From NCBI GenBank assembly GCA_018857735.1, contig JABMCL010003293.1:546001-610000 (forward strand): a stretch of DNA of 64,000 nt. The letters run 5' to 3'. The DNA is from Alviniconcha marisindica. Lineage: Eukaryota; Mollusca; Gastropoda; Provannidae. This document shows, piece by piece, positions 48,258 to 61,308 of this stretch (positions are counted from its first letter, which is position 1; the number at the start of each line of letters is the position of its first letter). The notes under the pieces were generated by a model, which was given only the letters and a program-made list of their open reading frames with translations, made no database searches and was not told where the DNA came from. The position numbers were made by a program, and so were the translations under genes.

Positions 48258-51200
48258 CACACACTGTACAAGCTGATAGGAGTGAAGGACAATGTGGCTT
48301 AACTGAAATATTCTGAGAAGAGAAATGTCTTGAGTTGGCTTTTGAGGGAAGAGAGAGTAGCAGAGTGCCTGATGTCTTGGGGGAGATTGTTCCAGATGTG
48401 GGGGCCCCGAGATCTCTGTAAGACCCAGCTTGGCTTTGTTGGCTTGACTTGCCTGGGATCTCTGTAAGACCCAGCTTGGCTTTGTTGGCTTGACTTGCCG
48501 GGGAAGGGTCATTGTGGAATTGGGTTGACAGATGTGTGGAAGGAAAGGCTCCCGGGTTTTGTTGGTCAGACTGATGTTTAGAAGGCGACCAGGACTTTGA
48601 GGCGTCATTTTGATTGAGTTGCTCTGAATTGAGTCCAATATGTAAGTTGGCTGATGTAAAGTGCAGGTTGGTGTATTGATACAACTAAATGTAATATGAT
48701 CTCTCATGTGCAGCCCCCATACCCCCCCCCCTCCCCCCCCACCCCACACACACACAATCAGTATTAACATTTTGTGAATAGAACACAGCCTGAATTTTCA
48801 CAAGTGTTGTCATTTTTTGCTGTCAACAGCCAGTGTTGATGCAGAAGTGAACTTTCCCAGTGTCTGCTGACGAGGGGGGTTTGATTGTGGGTTGATTTTC
48901 CTTTGGCTGCAGCTGGAGGTCAAGGGCTACAATGACAAGCTGGAAATCCTGCTGATGAAGATCCTTGACCGCTTGACCAACTTCACTGTGGACCCACAGA
49001 GATTCAATATCATCAAAGAAATGGTGCGTAGCTGATATTCAGGTTTTTTGTTCTCTGTCTCCTGGTATGTTTGATTGTTGCCGTATAATGGAGGGCAAAC
49101 ACTGCACAGGAAAGCATGTCATCTCTGTGATGACCGCTAAAATCCTGAGGTTCACCCAGCATGTGGTAGCGTTGGATAATAAATAAAGCATTTTTAAGGT
49201 GCAAAATCTTGTCTGGTGAGACTATTCTAAGTGCATACAAAATATTCTATGCGCATACACATCCACTCACACACACATGAGCATGCTGTCTATACAAAGC
49301 TTAGTTTGCAACCATTTCCCCATACCTGCATGTGTTGCCATATGACGTACAAGGGCAGTGTAACCTGCTACTCTGGCAGCTGTATTTCAGCTTTGGGGAT
49401 TTCAGTAATGGAGTTTGTCATAGCACGAATAAGACTACTGTAGCTGAAAGTAATCCTGACATGGAACTCTTGACACAACATATATTCTGCTTTAGTCCCA
49501 GTGTTCTGGGCTAGAAACGATCATATATTCTGCTTTAGTCCCAATGTTCTGGGCTAGAAACGATCATATATTCTGCTTTAGTCCCAGTGTTCTGGGCTAG
49601 AGACGGTCATATGTTCAGCTTTAGTCCCAATGTTCTGGGCTAGAAACGATCATATATTCTGCTTTAGTCCCAGTGTTCTGGGCTAGAGACGGTCATATGT
49701 TCTGCTTTAGTCCCAATGTTCTGGGCTAGAAACGATCATATATTCTGCTTTAGTCCCAGTGTTCTGGGCTAGAAACGATCATATATTCTGCTTTAGTCCC
49801 AGTGTTCTGGGTCTTTAGTCCCAGTGTTCTTTGGGTAGAGATGATCATATATTCTGCTTTAGTCCCAGTGTTCTGGGCTAGAAACGATCATATATTCTGC
49901 TTTAGTCCCAGTGTTCTGGGCTAGAAATGATCATATATTCTGCTTTAGTCCCAGTGTTCTGGGCTAGAAACGATCATATATTCTGCTTTAGTCCCAGTGT
50001 TCTGGGCTAGAAAGATCATATATTCTGCTTTAGTCCCAGTGTTCTGGGCTAGAAACGATCATATATTCTGCTTTAGTCCCAATGTTCTGGGTCTTTAGTC
50101 CCAGTGTTCTTTGGGTAGAGATGATCATATATTCTGCTTTAGTCCCAGTGTTCTGGGCTAGAAACTATCATATATTCTGCTTTAGTTACAATGTTCTGGG
50201 GTAGAGACGATAAGATGCCAATTCTGAGTTGGGCAGATATCCATCTCAAAGAAATTATGTGGGGTTCTGCCAGGTCAGTTGGTAGATGGATGTACTCACT
50301 CTTGTTCCTGGTAGAATATGCATTATCTAATTTAAAAAAAAAAAAAAAATGGAGCAGGAGGAGGCAATGTGGAATGGGAGAAAATCTCTGAAAGTCAGTG
50401 TTGCATATTTGAGGTGAAGATTGACCCATCCTGCATCACGTGAGTAGGATGCATTTGCTGAATGGGAAGCTGGTTTGCTCTCTCTTTGTCTCTTGGTTTA
50501 TGCTGCACTTGTGTGGTGTACTTCCATTCTGGATGCTTTTTCGATTTTGTAGGCTAGGTGAAACCCTCACAGTTGTCCAGTGGAATGGTTATGACCAAAA
50601 CTATGGTTTAATGTCGTCAGATTTAGTAGATGGATGATGCATTTTAATTCATTGTGTTTGCATTGGCTAACTGTACGGTTAGGTTATACAGTGGAACTGA
50701 GTGATATTTTGTCTGTTTTATCAAGTGGATTAACCCTCAACGTAACCTAAGCATCAGTACCACGAAAAGCAGACCCACTGTGTAGCAAATGATTCAAACT
50801 GTCGCATGGATGTTTCCTCTCCTGACTTTGCCTGCCTGTACAGGGTAGTTGCACTTTAGGAAGTACTCTGTTGTAGCTGATAGTGATTAATTAATCTGTT
50901 TGGTGAAATAGACCAGATAGCACTCGGGTCAACTGTGTTGACTAAACTGAGTCAAAATGGTTCAGCAGTCTACTCTGGCTGATTGTTTGGCACCAAAATT
51001 GGAGAGAGCGGCGAGCTGGACATGCTTATGACTCCTGTCACTGCATGGCCTAATGGTTGCAATGCCCTTGTGATGTGGTTAATATTCAGCCACGTTTTAA
51101 TTTCTCTGATGAGTTGATTAAGTAATCTTGAATCTTGTGTTCTCTTTCTTGCAGTACGAGCGCGGCTTGCGCAACTTCCGCGCCGAGCAGCCACACCAGC

Positions 51201-54200
51201 ATGCAGTGTACTACACCACTGTCATCATGTCGGAGGTGACCTGGACCAAGGACGAGCTGCTGTCTTCTCTGGAAGGTAAAGAGGAAGAGTCTGACTCTCT
51301 AAGACTGCATAGTTTGGCTCAGTTCGAGATGATATCTAGGCGCTTCGAAAAGCCTGCATGCGCTTCACGTGGTCTCACAGAAGTTTCCCCGTCGTTGCCT
51401 TTGAAACGGTTCCAGTGTTCATCTGATTGATGATGGCCCCTCTCTTGTCCTTTCAAGGAAGATCGTTGAGTGCTTCCTCTTTCTGCACCACGTAGTTTGG
51501 CTCAGTTCAGGATGATATCTAGGCACTTGGAAAAGCCTGCATGCGTTTCACATGGTCTCACCGAAGTTTCCCCATCGTTGCCTTTGAAACAGTTCCAGTG
51601 TCCGTCTGATTGATGATGGCCCCTCTCTTGTCCTTTCAAGGAAGATCGTTGAGTGCTTCCTCTTTCTGAGCCTCTCTCCTCACATTGTTCATACTGCCAG
51701 TCCATCAGTCCTTTCTTTCAGCCATTGTTTATTACCAAAATGGATATGTAGTGCGTATGTCAGTCTGTGTGTCAACCCTGCTGCACCTTCAGGACCCTAA
51801 AGGGGCGGTTGCCCTTATTTTGGCTCAGCTCAGCGGCACGAAACCAGTGAAATAAATGTCAGCACAATGAAGTTCTGGACGAAACCAGTGAAATAAATGT
51901 CAGCACAATGAAGTTCTGGACGAAACCAGCGAAATGTCAGCACAATGAAGTTCTGGATGAAACCAGTGAAATGTCGGCACAATGAAGTTTTGGACGAAAC
52001 CAGTGAAATGTCAGCATAATGAAGTTCTGGACGAAACCAGCAAAATGTCAGCACAATGAAGTTCTGCATGAAACCAGTGAAATGTCAACACAACGAAATT
52101 CTGCACGAAACCAGTGAAATGTCTGCACAATGAAGTTTTGCATGAAACCAGTCAAATGGCAGAACAACAAAGTGCTGCATGAAACGTTTAACCAGTACAA
52201 CGAAGTTTTTGTTTATGTATTGCATTAGTGTGTGAAACCATGGACTGTTCCTGTTTGGCTTGTCTGACCCACAAGTCTGTTTTGACATCAGCAGCAGCTG
52301 TTCTTAGACACAGCACAGTGCTTGGAAATGTTGATCCTCAACTTTCCTCTTCAGTTGTTTAGTTCCAGCAGTGGACTAACTGGGGGAAAATGTTCTTTGG
52401 GAGATGGGCTGTTTGCGCAGTTGACAAAGTAGTTTTAACACAGGCATTGAGCAGGCCACCATGTCGGCCATGAATCTCAAGAGGCAACAGAATACAAAGA
52501 AATTGGCTGTCAACACAAGTCAGCTTGTGCCATTTTTGTTTACATGTGACGTAGCATCAGTCTGTTTAAAAAAAAGTTTGTCTTTGGTTTATAAGTCGGC
52601 GCCTGCTGCCTGCGTGTTGATGAGGTCAGACGTTTGCTGCAAGCAACTCCTAGTGCCAGTGTTGTGCTTGATGTTTCGGTTGATCTGGATGAGCAGTGGG
52701 CTTACGTGTGTTCCTGGTTTTCAGATGTGACGGTGGAGAAACTGCAGGCTTTCATTCCCCAGCTCCTCTCTCTTCTCTACGCTGAGGGTCTGATCCATGG
52801 CAACGTCACCAAGCAGGTAGGCTGTTTGTTCCTTGGTGTGCATCCGTTCACTGAACCCTCTGTAGGACACAGTCACCTAACAGGTAGGCCTTCCTTTGTT
52901 TGTTGTGTACTGTACACTGAACCCTCCCCAGTAAACATGCTGGATCCGATTCGCATCCGGTCCGGATTGGCTGGGAAGCATTGGCCAGAAGTGGGCCAGA
53001 TGAATCTTGCACTTTGGCTTGCTTCCGGACTGGATCTGTTTGGCCAAAACCTGACACAATCAGCCAGAACTAAATAGGATCTGGGCTGGTTTTGCACAAT
53101 ATTATCTGGGATGTCTGTGGAAGAATGGAACTGAGTCTGAAAATGGGGAACTGTTAGCGGGCCGGTTGCGTCCTGCCAGAAACCGGGCCCGATGATTCCT
53201 GGACATCTTGAGCAGAATTGAACGGGGAAAAGTACCGTTGCTTCTAATAGTCCTTGTGTTTGTCTGTGGACATTTTGGAAGGTGACAGAGATTGCAACAC
53301 TGATGAAGGCACTGGTAAGGACTGTGAAAAAAATGATCTGTTGATGTTTCTGAAAATAACAGGGATTGTAATAATGATAGGGCATTGTGGATGACTGTGA
53401 GAAAGAGGCCATTTGTTGACATTTCAGAAAGCGATTGAGATTGCCGTCACATTGGAAGAGGCACTGAAAAAGAACTGCAAAACCAAACCACTGGTGCCCA
53501 GCCTGCACCGCAAACACAGAGAGATCCAGCTGCCTGATGGTGAGTTATCAGAACAGAGAGATCCATCATCCAGCTGCCGGATGGTGAGTTATCAGAACAG
53601 AGAGATCCATCATCCAGCTGCTGGATGGTGAGTTATCAGAAGAGAGAGATCCAGCTGCCAGATGGTGAATTATCAGAACAGAGTGATCCAGCTTCCTGAT
53701 GGTGAGTTATCAGAACAGAGAGATCCAGCTGCCTGATGGTGAGTTATCCAAATAAAGAGATTCAGCTGCCTGATGGTGAGTTACCAGAACAGAGAGATTC
53801 ATCTGCCGGATGTTGAATTATCAGATCAGAGAGATCCAGCTGCTGGATGGTGAGTTATCAGATCAGAGAGATCCAGCTGCCAGATGTTGAGTTATCAGAA
53901 GAGAGATCCAGCTGCCAGATGGTGAGTTATCAGTACAGAGAGATCCAGCTGCCTGATGGTGAGTTATCAGAAGAGATATCCAGCTGCCAGATGGTGAGTT
54001 ATCAGAACAGAGAGATCCAGCTGCCTGATGGTGAGTTATCAGAACAGAGAGATCCAGCTGCCTGATGTTGAGTTATCAGAAGAGAGATCCAGCTTCTAGA
54101 TGGTGAGTTATTGGAATACAGGGTTCATGCTAGCTGGTAATTTTCAGTATTTCACAGGTTAATATCAGCATACACCAGGGGAAAAAAAATCAGTGCTTGG

Positions 54201-54263
54201 TCAGATGTACCAGTTGTCCAAAAAGGACAGAGAGAGTGCATGGGGCATGTTATGTGCTTTGTG

Positions 54264-54294
<31 letters not shown>

Positions 54295-57200
54295 TGTGTG
54301 TGTGTGTGGTGTGTGTGTGCATGCACGTGTGTTCTAGATGGGGAAGGGAACAAGGTGGTTGCCAGTAGAGCTCTAGCAGTAATATAGATGGCTGTGTATC
54401 TGACGGGTTACAGTACAGCGATTGTCTGAGCGGACTCTGTGGACCACTTTCGCTCGAGCACCAAGTGAGCGCTGTTGCCATGGTGTGTTCCAGGATGCTA
54501 CTACGTCCACCAGGAAGAGAACAACGTGCACAACAGCTCCAGCCTGGAGATCTACTACCAGTGCGGTCTGCAGAGCACGGAGAGTAACGCGCTGCTGGAG
54601 CTCACCTGCCAGATCATTGGGGACCAGTGCTTCAACATTCTGCGCACGCAGGAGCAGCTAGGTCAGCGTTCTTGTCGCTTCTGCGCCGTCGGTGGGGCTT
54701 ACGTTTTCTGTTGTGAATCTGAAGTGGCGCTTTGTCTGCGGCAGGTGTGTCAGCCAGCCTTTCCATTGTTGTTGTGTTGTGTGTGTCTGTCTGTGCCGTT
54801 AAGAAAGAGTAAAGCTTCATTGTCACCTTCGGCCGCTTGTCTGCCTTGCCTGTTGGTGGTGGACTGAGCGGCCAGGAGTCGTTTTACAGCTTTTTCTTGA
54901 GGTCGGTCTGTGGCTTGCGTGATCTGATAGGTGTTCCTAAGAGTTTTGCTGAGGAGATTAGGCCTCATATACAGTACAGCTTTATTGCCAGTTGTCACTA
55001 CAGTTGCACTAGGAATGCTTTGTGGTGCCATTGGTCATTGGTCAGACACTGTGGCATGTGAAAACAGTAAAGGTACTCGGGGGTTTCAGGGTACGTTGCA
55101 TTCGGTGGTGTGATGTGATGGCTGGTGGTTTCAGGGTACATTGTGTTCAGCGGTGTGCGGCGAGCGAAGGGTGTGCAGGGTCTGCGGGTCATCATCCAAT
55201 CCAATCGAACGCCAGCTTATGTGGAGGGGCGGGTCGAGGCCTTTCTGCAGAAAATGGAGGTATGTCACTGAGGGAGAGCTGCCAGGTAACCCGTGCAATT
55301 CTCTTGCTTTGTTTCAAGTCTTCTGTCTCTGTGCCTGCCTCAATACATGCTCACCTGCCTCCCTGTCTGTTTGTCTACCAGTCTCTCTCCATTTGTCACT
55401 CAACCAATCATTGTCCATTTGTCTGTTTTCCAATCTCTGTTCATTTGTCAGGCTACCAATCACTGTCTGTTTTGTCTGTCTTCCAGTCTGTGCATTTGTC
55501 TGTCTGCCAGTCTCTGTCCATTTGTCTGTCTTCCAGTCTGTTCATTCGTCAATCTACCAATCACTGTCCATTTGTCTGTGTAACAATCTCTGTCCATTTG
55601 TCTGTGTAACAATCTGTCCATTTGTCTGTGTAACAATCTCCGTCCTTTTGTTTGTCTCTGTGATCACCCTGATATAACTGTAATGGTTGACGGGGTATAA
55701 AACACCAAGTTACTTGCTTGCTTACCAGTCTGTCCATTTGTCTGTCAGCCAGTTTCCATCTGTTTGTGTGTCTGCCATTCTGTCCATTTGTCTGTCTACC
55801 AAACTCTGTCTGTTTGTCCCATCCTGTCAAGAGGTGTAACATATGTTCCTTTTGTAGAAAGTGATCAACTAATTTACTTCTTGTGGAAGATTTTCCTCAG
55901 TAATTTGAAAAACTCCAGGTTTGTTGTTGATTTTTCCCAGGTCAGATGGGGACGTATGCCAGCAGTTTATATGAACTGAATTAGGACATGTATTGCTTCA
56001 TTGGAATGCTTTACGATGATTATATGGGTGGGTGCATTCACCCTTTGCATCTCTGTTTATGGAAGTGTTGGTTTGTCTCTCCTCCTTCTTTTCTCTTTCT
56101 CCTTCTGTTTGTCACTTTGCCCTGATATTTCCATCATGGTTGACTGGGCATTAAAAACAATTACCTGTCTCTGTATTTCTGTTTCCTTCTGCCCCCTCCC
56201 TCCCCCCCCCCCCCCCCACACACACACACACACTCACTCACTCACTCGTTTGCTCACTCACTCTCTCGCATGCACGCACACACGCACGCACGCACGCACG
56301 CACTTCTTTTGCTGAAACATGATACCCAGGCCTTTGCCAGGGCCCTTCATGAGTATTACTTCCTGAAGTTAAGCATTGTGCAAAAGAAGCAGGTGTGGGC
56401 GTTCACCTTCTCACCACCTGAAAGTCAGTTTTGCTTGGCAGGGAGAGATACAGGAGATGTCGGAGGAAGACTTCCAGAAGCATGTGTCCGCCCTGGTGAC
56501 GCGGCGCCTGGAGAAGCCCAAGCGACTGGCCATGCTGAACGCCAAGTTCTGGTCCGAGATCCTCTGTCAGCAGTACAACTTTGACAGGGGTGCGTAGTCT
56601 TCTGTTCTGGTCTGTTGGTTACCAGGTGTAAAAGGGGTGTGCAGTCTTCTGTTCTGGTCTGATGGTTACCAGGTGTAAAAGGGGTGCATAGTCTTCTGTT
56701 CTGGTCTGTTGGTTACTAGGTGTAAAAGGGGTGCGTAGTCTTCTGTTCTGGTCTGTTGGTTACCAGGTGTAAAAGGGGTGTGTAGTCTTCTGTTCTGGCC
56801 TGTTTTTTTACCAGGTGTAAGTGAGATCCTCTGTCCGCAGTACAACTTTGACAGGGGTGCGTAGTCTTCTGTTCTGGTCTGTTGGTTACCAGGTGTAAAA
56901 GGGGTGTGTAGTCTTCTGTTCTGGCCTGTTGGTTACCAGGTGTAAGTGAGATCCTCTGTCCGCAGTACAACTTTGACAGGGGTGCGTAGTCTTCTGTTCT
57001 GGTCTGTTGGTTACCAGGTGTAAAAGGGGTGTGTAGTCTTCTGTTCTGGCCTGTTGGTTACCAGGTGTAAGTGAGATCCTCTGTCAGCAATACAACTTTG
57101 ACAGGGGTGCGTAGTCTTCTGTTCTGGTCGGTTGGTTACCAGGTGTAAAAGGGGTGTGTAGTCTTCTGTTCTGGCCTGTTGGTTACCAGGTGTAAAAGGG

Positions 57201-58484
57201 GTGTGGAGTCTTCTGTTCTGGCCTGTTGGTTACCAGGTGTAAATGAGATCCTCTGTCAGCAGTACAACTTTGACAGGGGTGTGTAGTCTTCTGTTCTGGT
57301 CGGTTGGTTACCAGGTGTAAACAAGATCCTCTGTCAGCAGTACAGTTTTGACAGGGGTGCGTAGTCTTCTGTTCTGGTCTGTTGGTTACCAGGTGTGAAA
57401 ACAATGATGATGATGACAGTGGTTGTAATGATGATGATGATAGTGGTAGTTGTGATGATGATGGTGATGGTGGTTGTAATGATGATGGTGATTGTGGTGG
57501 TTGTGATGATGATGGTGGTGGTGGTTGTAATGATGATGATGATGATAGTGGTAATAGTTGTAATGATGATGATGATGATGATGAGATGATGATGATGATG
57601 ATGATGATGGTGGTGGTTGTAATGGTGATGTTGGTGGTGGTTGTAATGATGATGATGATGATGGTGATGGTTGTAATGATGATGATGATGATGATGATGA
57701 TGATAGTGGTGGTTGTAATGGTGATGGTGGTGGTGGTTGTAATGATGATGGTGGTGGTGGTGGTTGTAATAATGATGATGATGATGATAGTGGTGGTTGT
57801 AATGGTGATGGTGGTGGTTGTAATGATGATGATGATGGTGGTGGTGGTGGTTGTAATGATGATGATGGTGGTGGTGGTGGTGTTGTAATGATGATGATGA
57901 TGATGATGATAGTGGTGGTTGTAATGGTGATGGTGATGGTGGTGGTGGTTGTGATGATGATGGTGGTGGTGGTAGTGGTGATGATGGGGTGATGGGGATG
58001 GATGCTTGGATGGGTGGTGATGAGGGAGAGAGTTTGATTGAGTGGATGATTGATTGATGGAATGGCCAAGTGCACCTTTTCTTTCCCTTTATTTTTCAGA
58101 CAATGTTGAGGTGGAGTACCTCAAAACCATTTCCAAGGAGAACCTGCTGAAATTTTACAAGGTAAGGAGGTGAAAGCTGCTGCAACTTTAAAACGTGACC
58201 CCATTCTCTGAGGTGAAGGTTGGAACTTTATGGAAGGCTGTTAAAGACACTGGTGGATTGATTCTTGGTACTCGCCTTGGACTGTTTCATTTGGATGGGA
58301 GTCGGCACCATACAGGCCCCATTATTATTATTATCATTATTATTACTTCATACCCAATCAACTGTGGATGTGTTTTTTTATGAGAGAATATCAGTGAAAC
58401 AACTGAATTCTTTTCAGATGCATTGTGATCAGAGATAGCTTATTTGCACTTTCGCATGCATGTGTGTGCACATTCACACACTTC

Positions 58485-58551
<67 letters not shown>

Positions 58552-58915
58552 GCCCATGCACACATGCATGTGCAACGCACACCCACCCATACCAACTCGC
58601 TTTGATGCAGGCATAAATGCACGCATGCATGCATTTGTACACACCAGCAGAGCACAGCAACAACATGACAGCTTGACACACTTCACTGATTTCCACAGGT
58701 GTATGGTATCAGTTGATCTGAGCTGTGATTTTATTGTCTAATCACGTGAATAGAGAATGAGTAAGTTTGAGCAGACAGTGTCATGTTTCTGTTGTTGTTG
58801 TGGCCATGACTGTCTGTGCAGCATTCTAACTGGGTGAAGGTCTGAGCTCATGCATGTTTCATTTCAAGGGTCATACAGTGTTGATAGGGATGGTCAAAGG
58901 TCATGCATTGGTCAA

Positions 58916-58962
<47 letters not shown>

Positions 58963-60285
58963 TAGGGGAGGTAGGTATGTACAGGATCAGGGATCATACA
59001 TTTTTTTTATGTGCAAGGTCAGGGATCTTGCAGTTTTTATCTCCAGTATCGGGGATTTTTATTTTATTGTGTATGGGAAAAGGATCGTAAATTTTTCAAG
59101 TGAAGGAGCAGGTATCATACATTTTTTACGTAGCAGGTCAGGATACATGCACTTTTGCATATGCATGGTCCTTTGTCATTTTGTTGAAAACACATAATTA
59201 TCTATCTCTATTTTTCAGGAAAATATTGGACCCAACGCACCCAAGTGCCACCGGCTGTCTGTACACATTCTCTCTCTATCATTTTGTTGAAAAACACACA
59301 TCTCTGCTTTCAGGAAAACATCGCACCCAATGCACCCAAGCGCCACAAGCTGTCGGTGCACATTGTGTCTCTGTCATTTTGTTGAAAAACACACATCTCT
59401 GCTTTCAGGAAAACATCGCACCCAACGCACCCAAGCGCCACAAGCTGTCGGTGCACATTGTGTCTCGAGCAGGAGAACAGAATGGCACCGAGAGTGACAC
59501 TGCTGCTACTGGGACCGACACACCTGATGGCTTGATGCCTGCCCCTCCCCTGCCTCAGGTACACTCTCTCCCCTTTGGTCCTTTGTCATTTCAAGTGCAT
59601 TATCTGTATGCATTACAATGCAAATATAATGCTCCAGAGTATGTGGGAATACAATACCATTGATTGGCTTCCAGTGTAGACTTATAAGGTGCTACAAAAG
59701 TAGAATCTGATGACAGTTTGACTGTATGCGATGTGAAGAGAGAGAAAAACGTGACCTGTTCTCACCAGTTGAGTCTTAACTCGGAGCTGGCTCACTGTGC
59801 TACAGGCAAAAGCAGTCAGTGGGGGGTCTCTCTGGGTGTTTTCAGATTTTTGTGAAATTAAAGTCTGTAAGCATTAAACTCTGGTGTTAAAACGCATTTT
59901 TATTCACCCTACCCGGCATCAGTTTTGCTTATTTTAAACAGAGCATGGGATTCAAATTGTTAACAAAGTATACTAAAAGTCAACTATGTTGAAATTCCAA
60001 GTCTCTTCAGGTGCCCCAATATTTGACATGTTCCAGTGCCAAAATTGGTAAAGATTGGTACATTTAAACCTCCTGTTGCTAAGGATTAAAGGAAAAAAAT
60101 ACTCAGTGCACAGTGAAAACTTTAAAGCTGATTTTCTCAAAATGGCCTCCACCACACATGCAAGCAGAACTTTCAGATTTAAGACACCCTGATATCTCAA
60201 ACTGCCAAATCTTTGGTTAAGACCATTTCATGAGAACGGGTCACAAATACATAAAACACAGATGCACACAACACTGGGGGTGGGG

Positions 60286-60321
<36 letters not shown>

Positions 60322-61096
60322 AGTAAGAACCAGATGGACAGAAATTTAAATAGGGGGTGGGTCTGTCTTAAGGTCATGAAACATGTGTATTTGCCTACAG
60401 TACATAACATACAGCCTGTTGTGAGTCACAGTTCTGGTAACAGGCTGTTTGCCTGCAGTACATAACATACAGCCTGTTGTGAGTCACAGTTCTGGTAGCA
60501 GGCTGGCTCAGAACACACAAAATAGTCTTTAACAGCGGTTACTGAAAGTACCTTGACAAAAGTCCTGACGGGTTAACCTGCCCCAAAACAGGATAGTAGT
60601 CCTTGTCACAAAGCTGAGTCACTTTCTGTGAATCAGAATTTTATTTTAAAAGAGGTTGTGTATATGAAGGTTTCAGTGTACAGACAGTTTGTTTTTCATG
60701 GGGGATCCTCTTACCATGAATTCAGCTGAATCTTGGCCTGCAGGTAGATCCCGGTCAGTTCTCAGTTAGTACACGTAGCGTACAAATCAAAACTGTTGCC
60801 TAATGCTGACACAGACACTTATCCAATGCTAGCATGGAGTGTAGCCTCTTATCACTTATCCATGGAGTGTAGCCTCCCTCAGTTAATCCCCTGAGCACGT
60901 GGGTCCAGACTGTTATCCTTGCTGTCATGTGCGTTGCGCTCGTTTGGTCAGATATCTTTTTCTTATGGTGCACCGTCTGTCTGGAACAGTCTCCCTTGCA
61001 AAGTTAAATCATCAAATACACTCGCATCTTTTAAATCATCTTTGAAATCTCACCTCTTCAAACTGTCCTGTTGACTCTGTGTGTGTGTGTGTGTGT

Positions 61097-61141
<45 letters not shown>

Positions 61142-61160
61142 ATGTGTGAGTGCTGTGTGT

Positions 61161-61202
<42 letters not shown>

Positions 61203-61254
61203 TGTGTGTGTGTGTGTGTGTGCAGGCGTGTGCATGTGCATGCATGTGTGAGTG

Positions 61255-61308
<54 letters not shown>

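Noticed and set aside
57382..58075. Poly-Met/Val and Ser/Pro/His-rich frames
   Set aside because: They are trinucleotide GAT/GGT repeats inside IDE intron 26.
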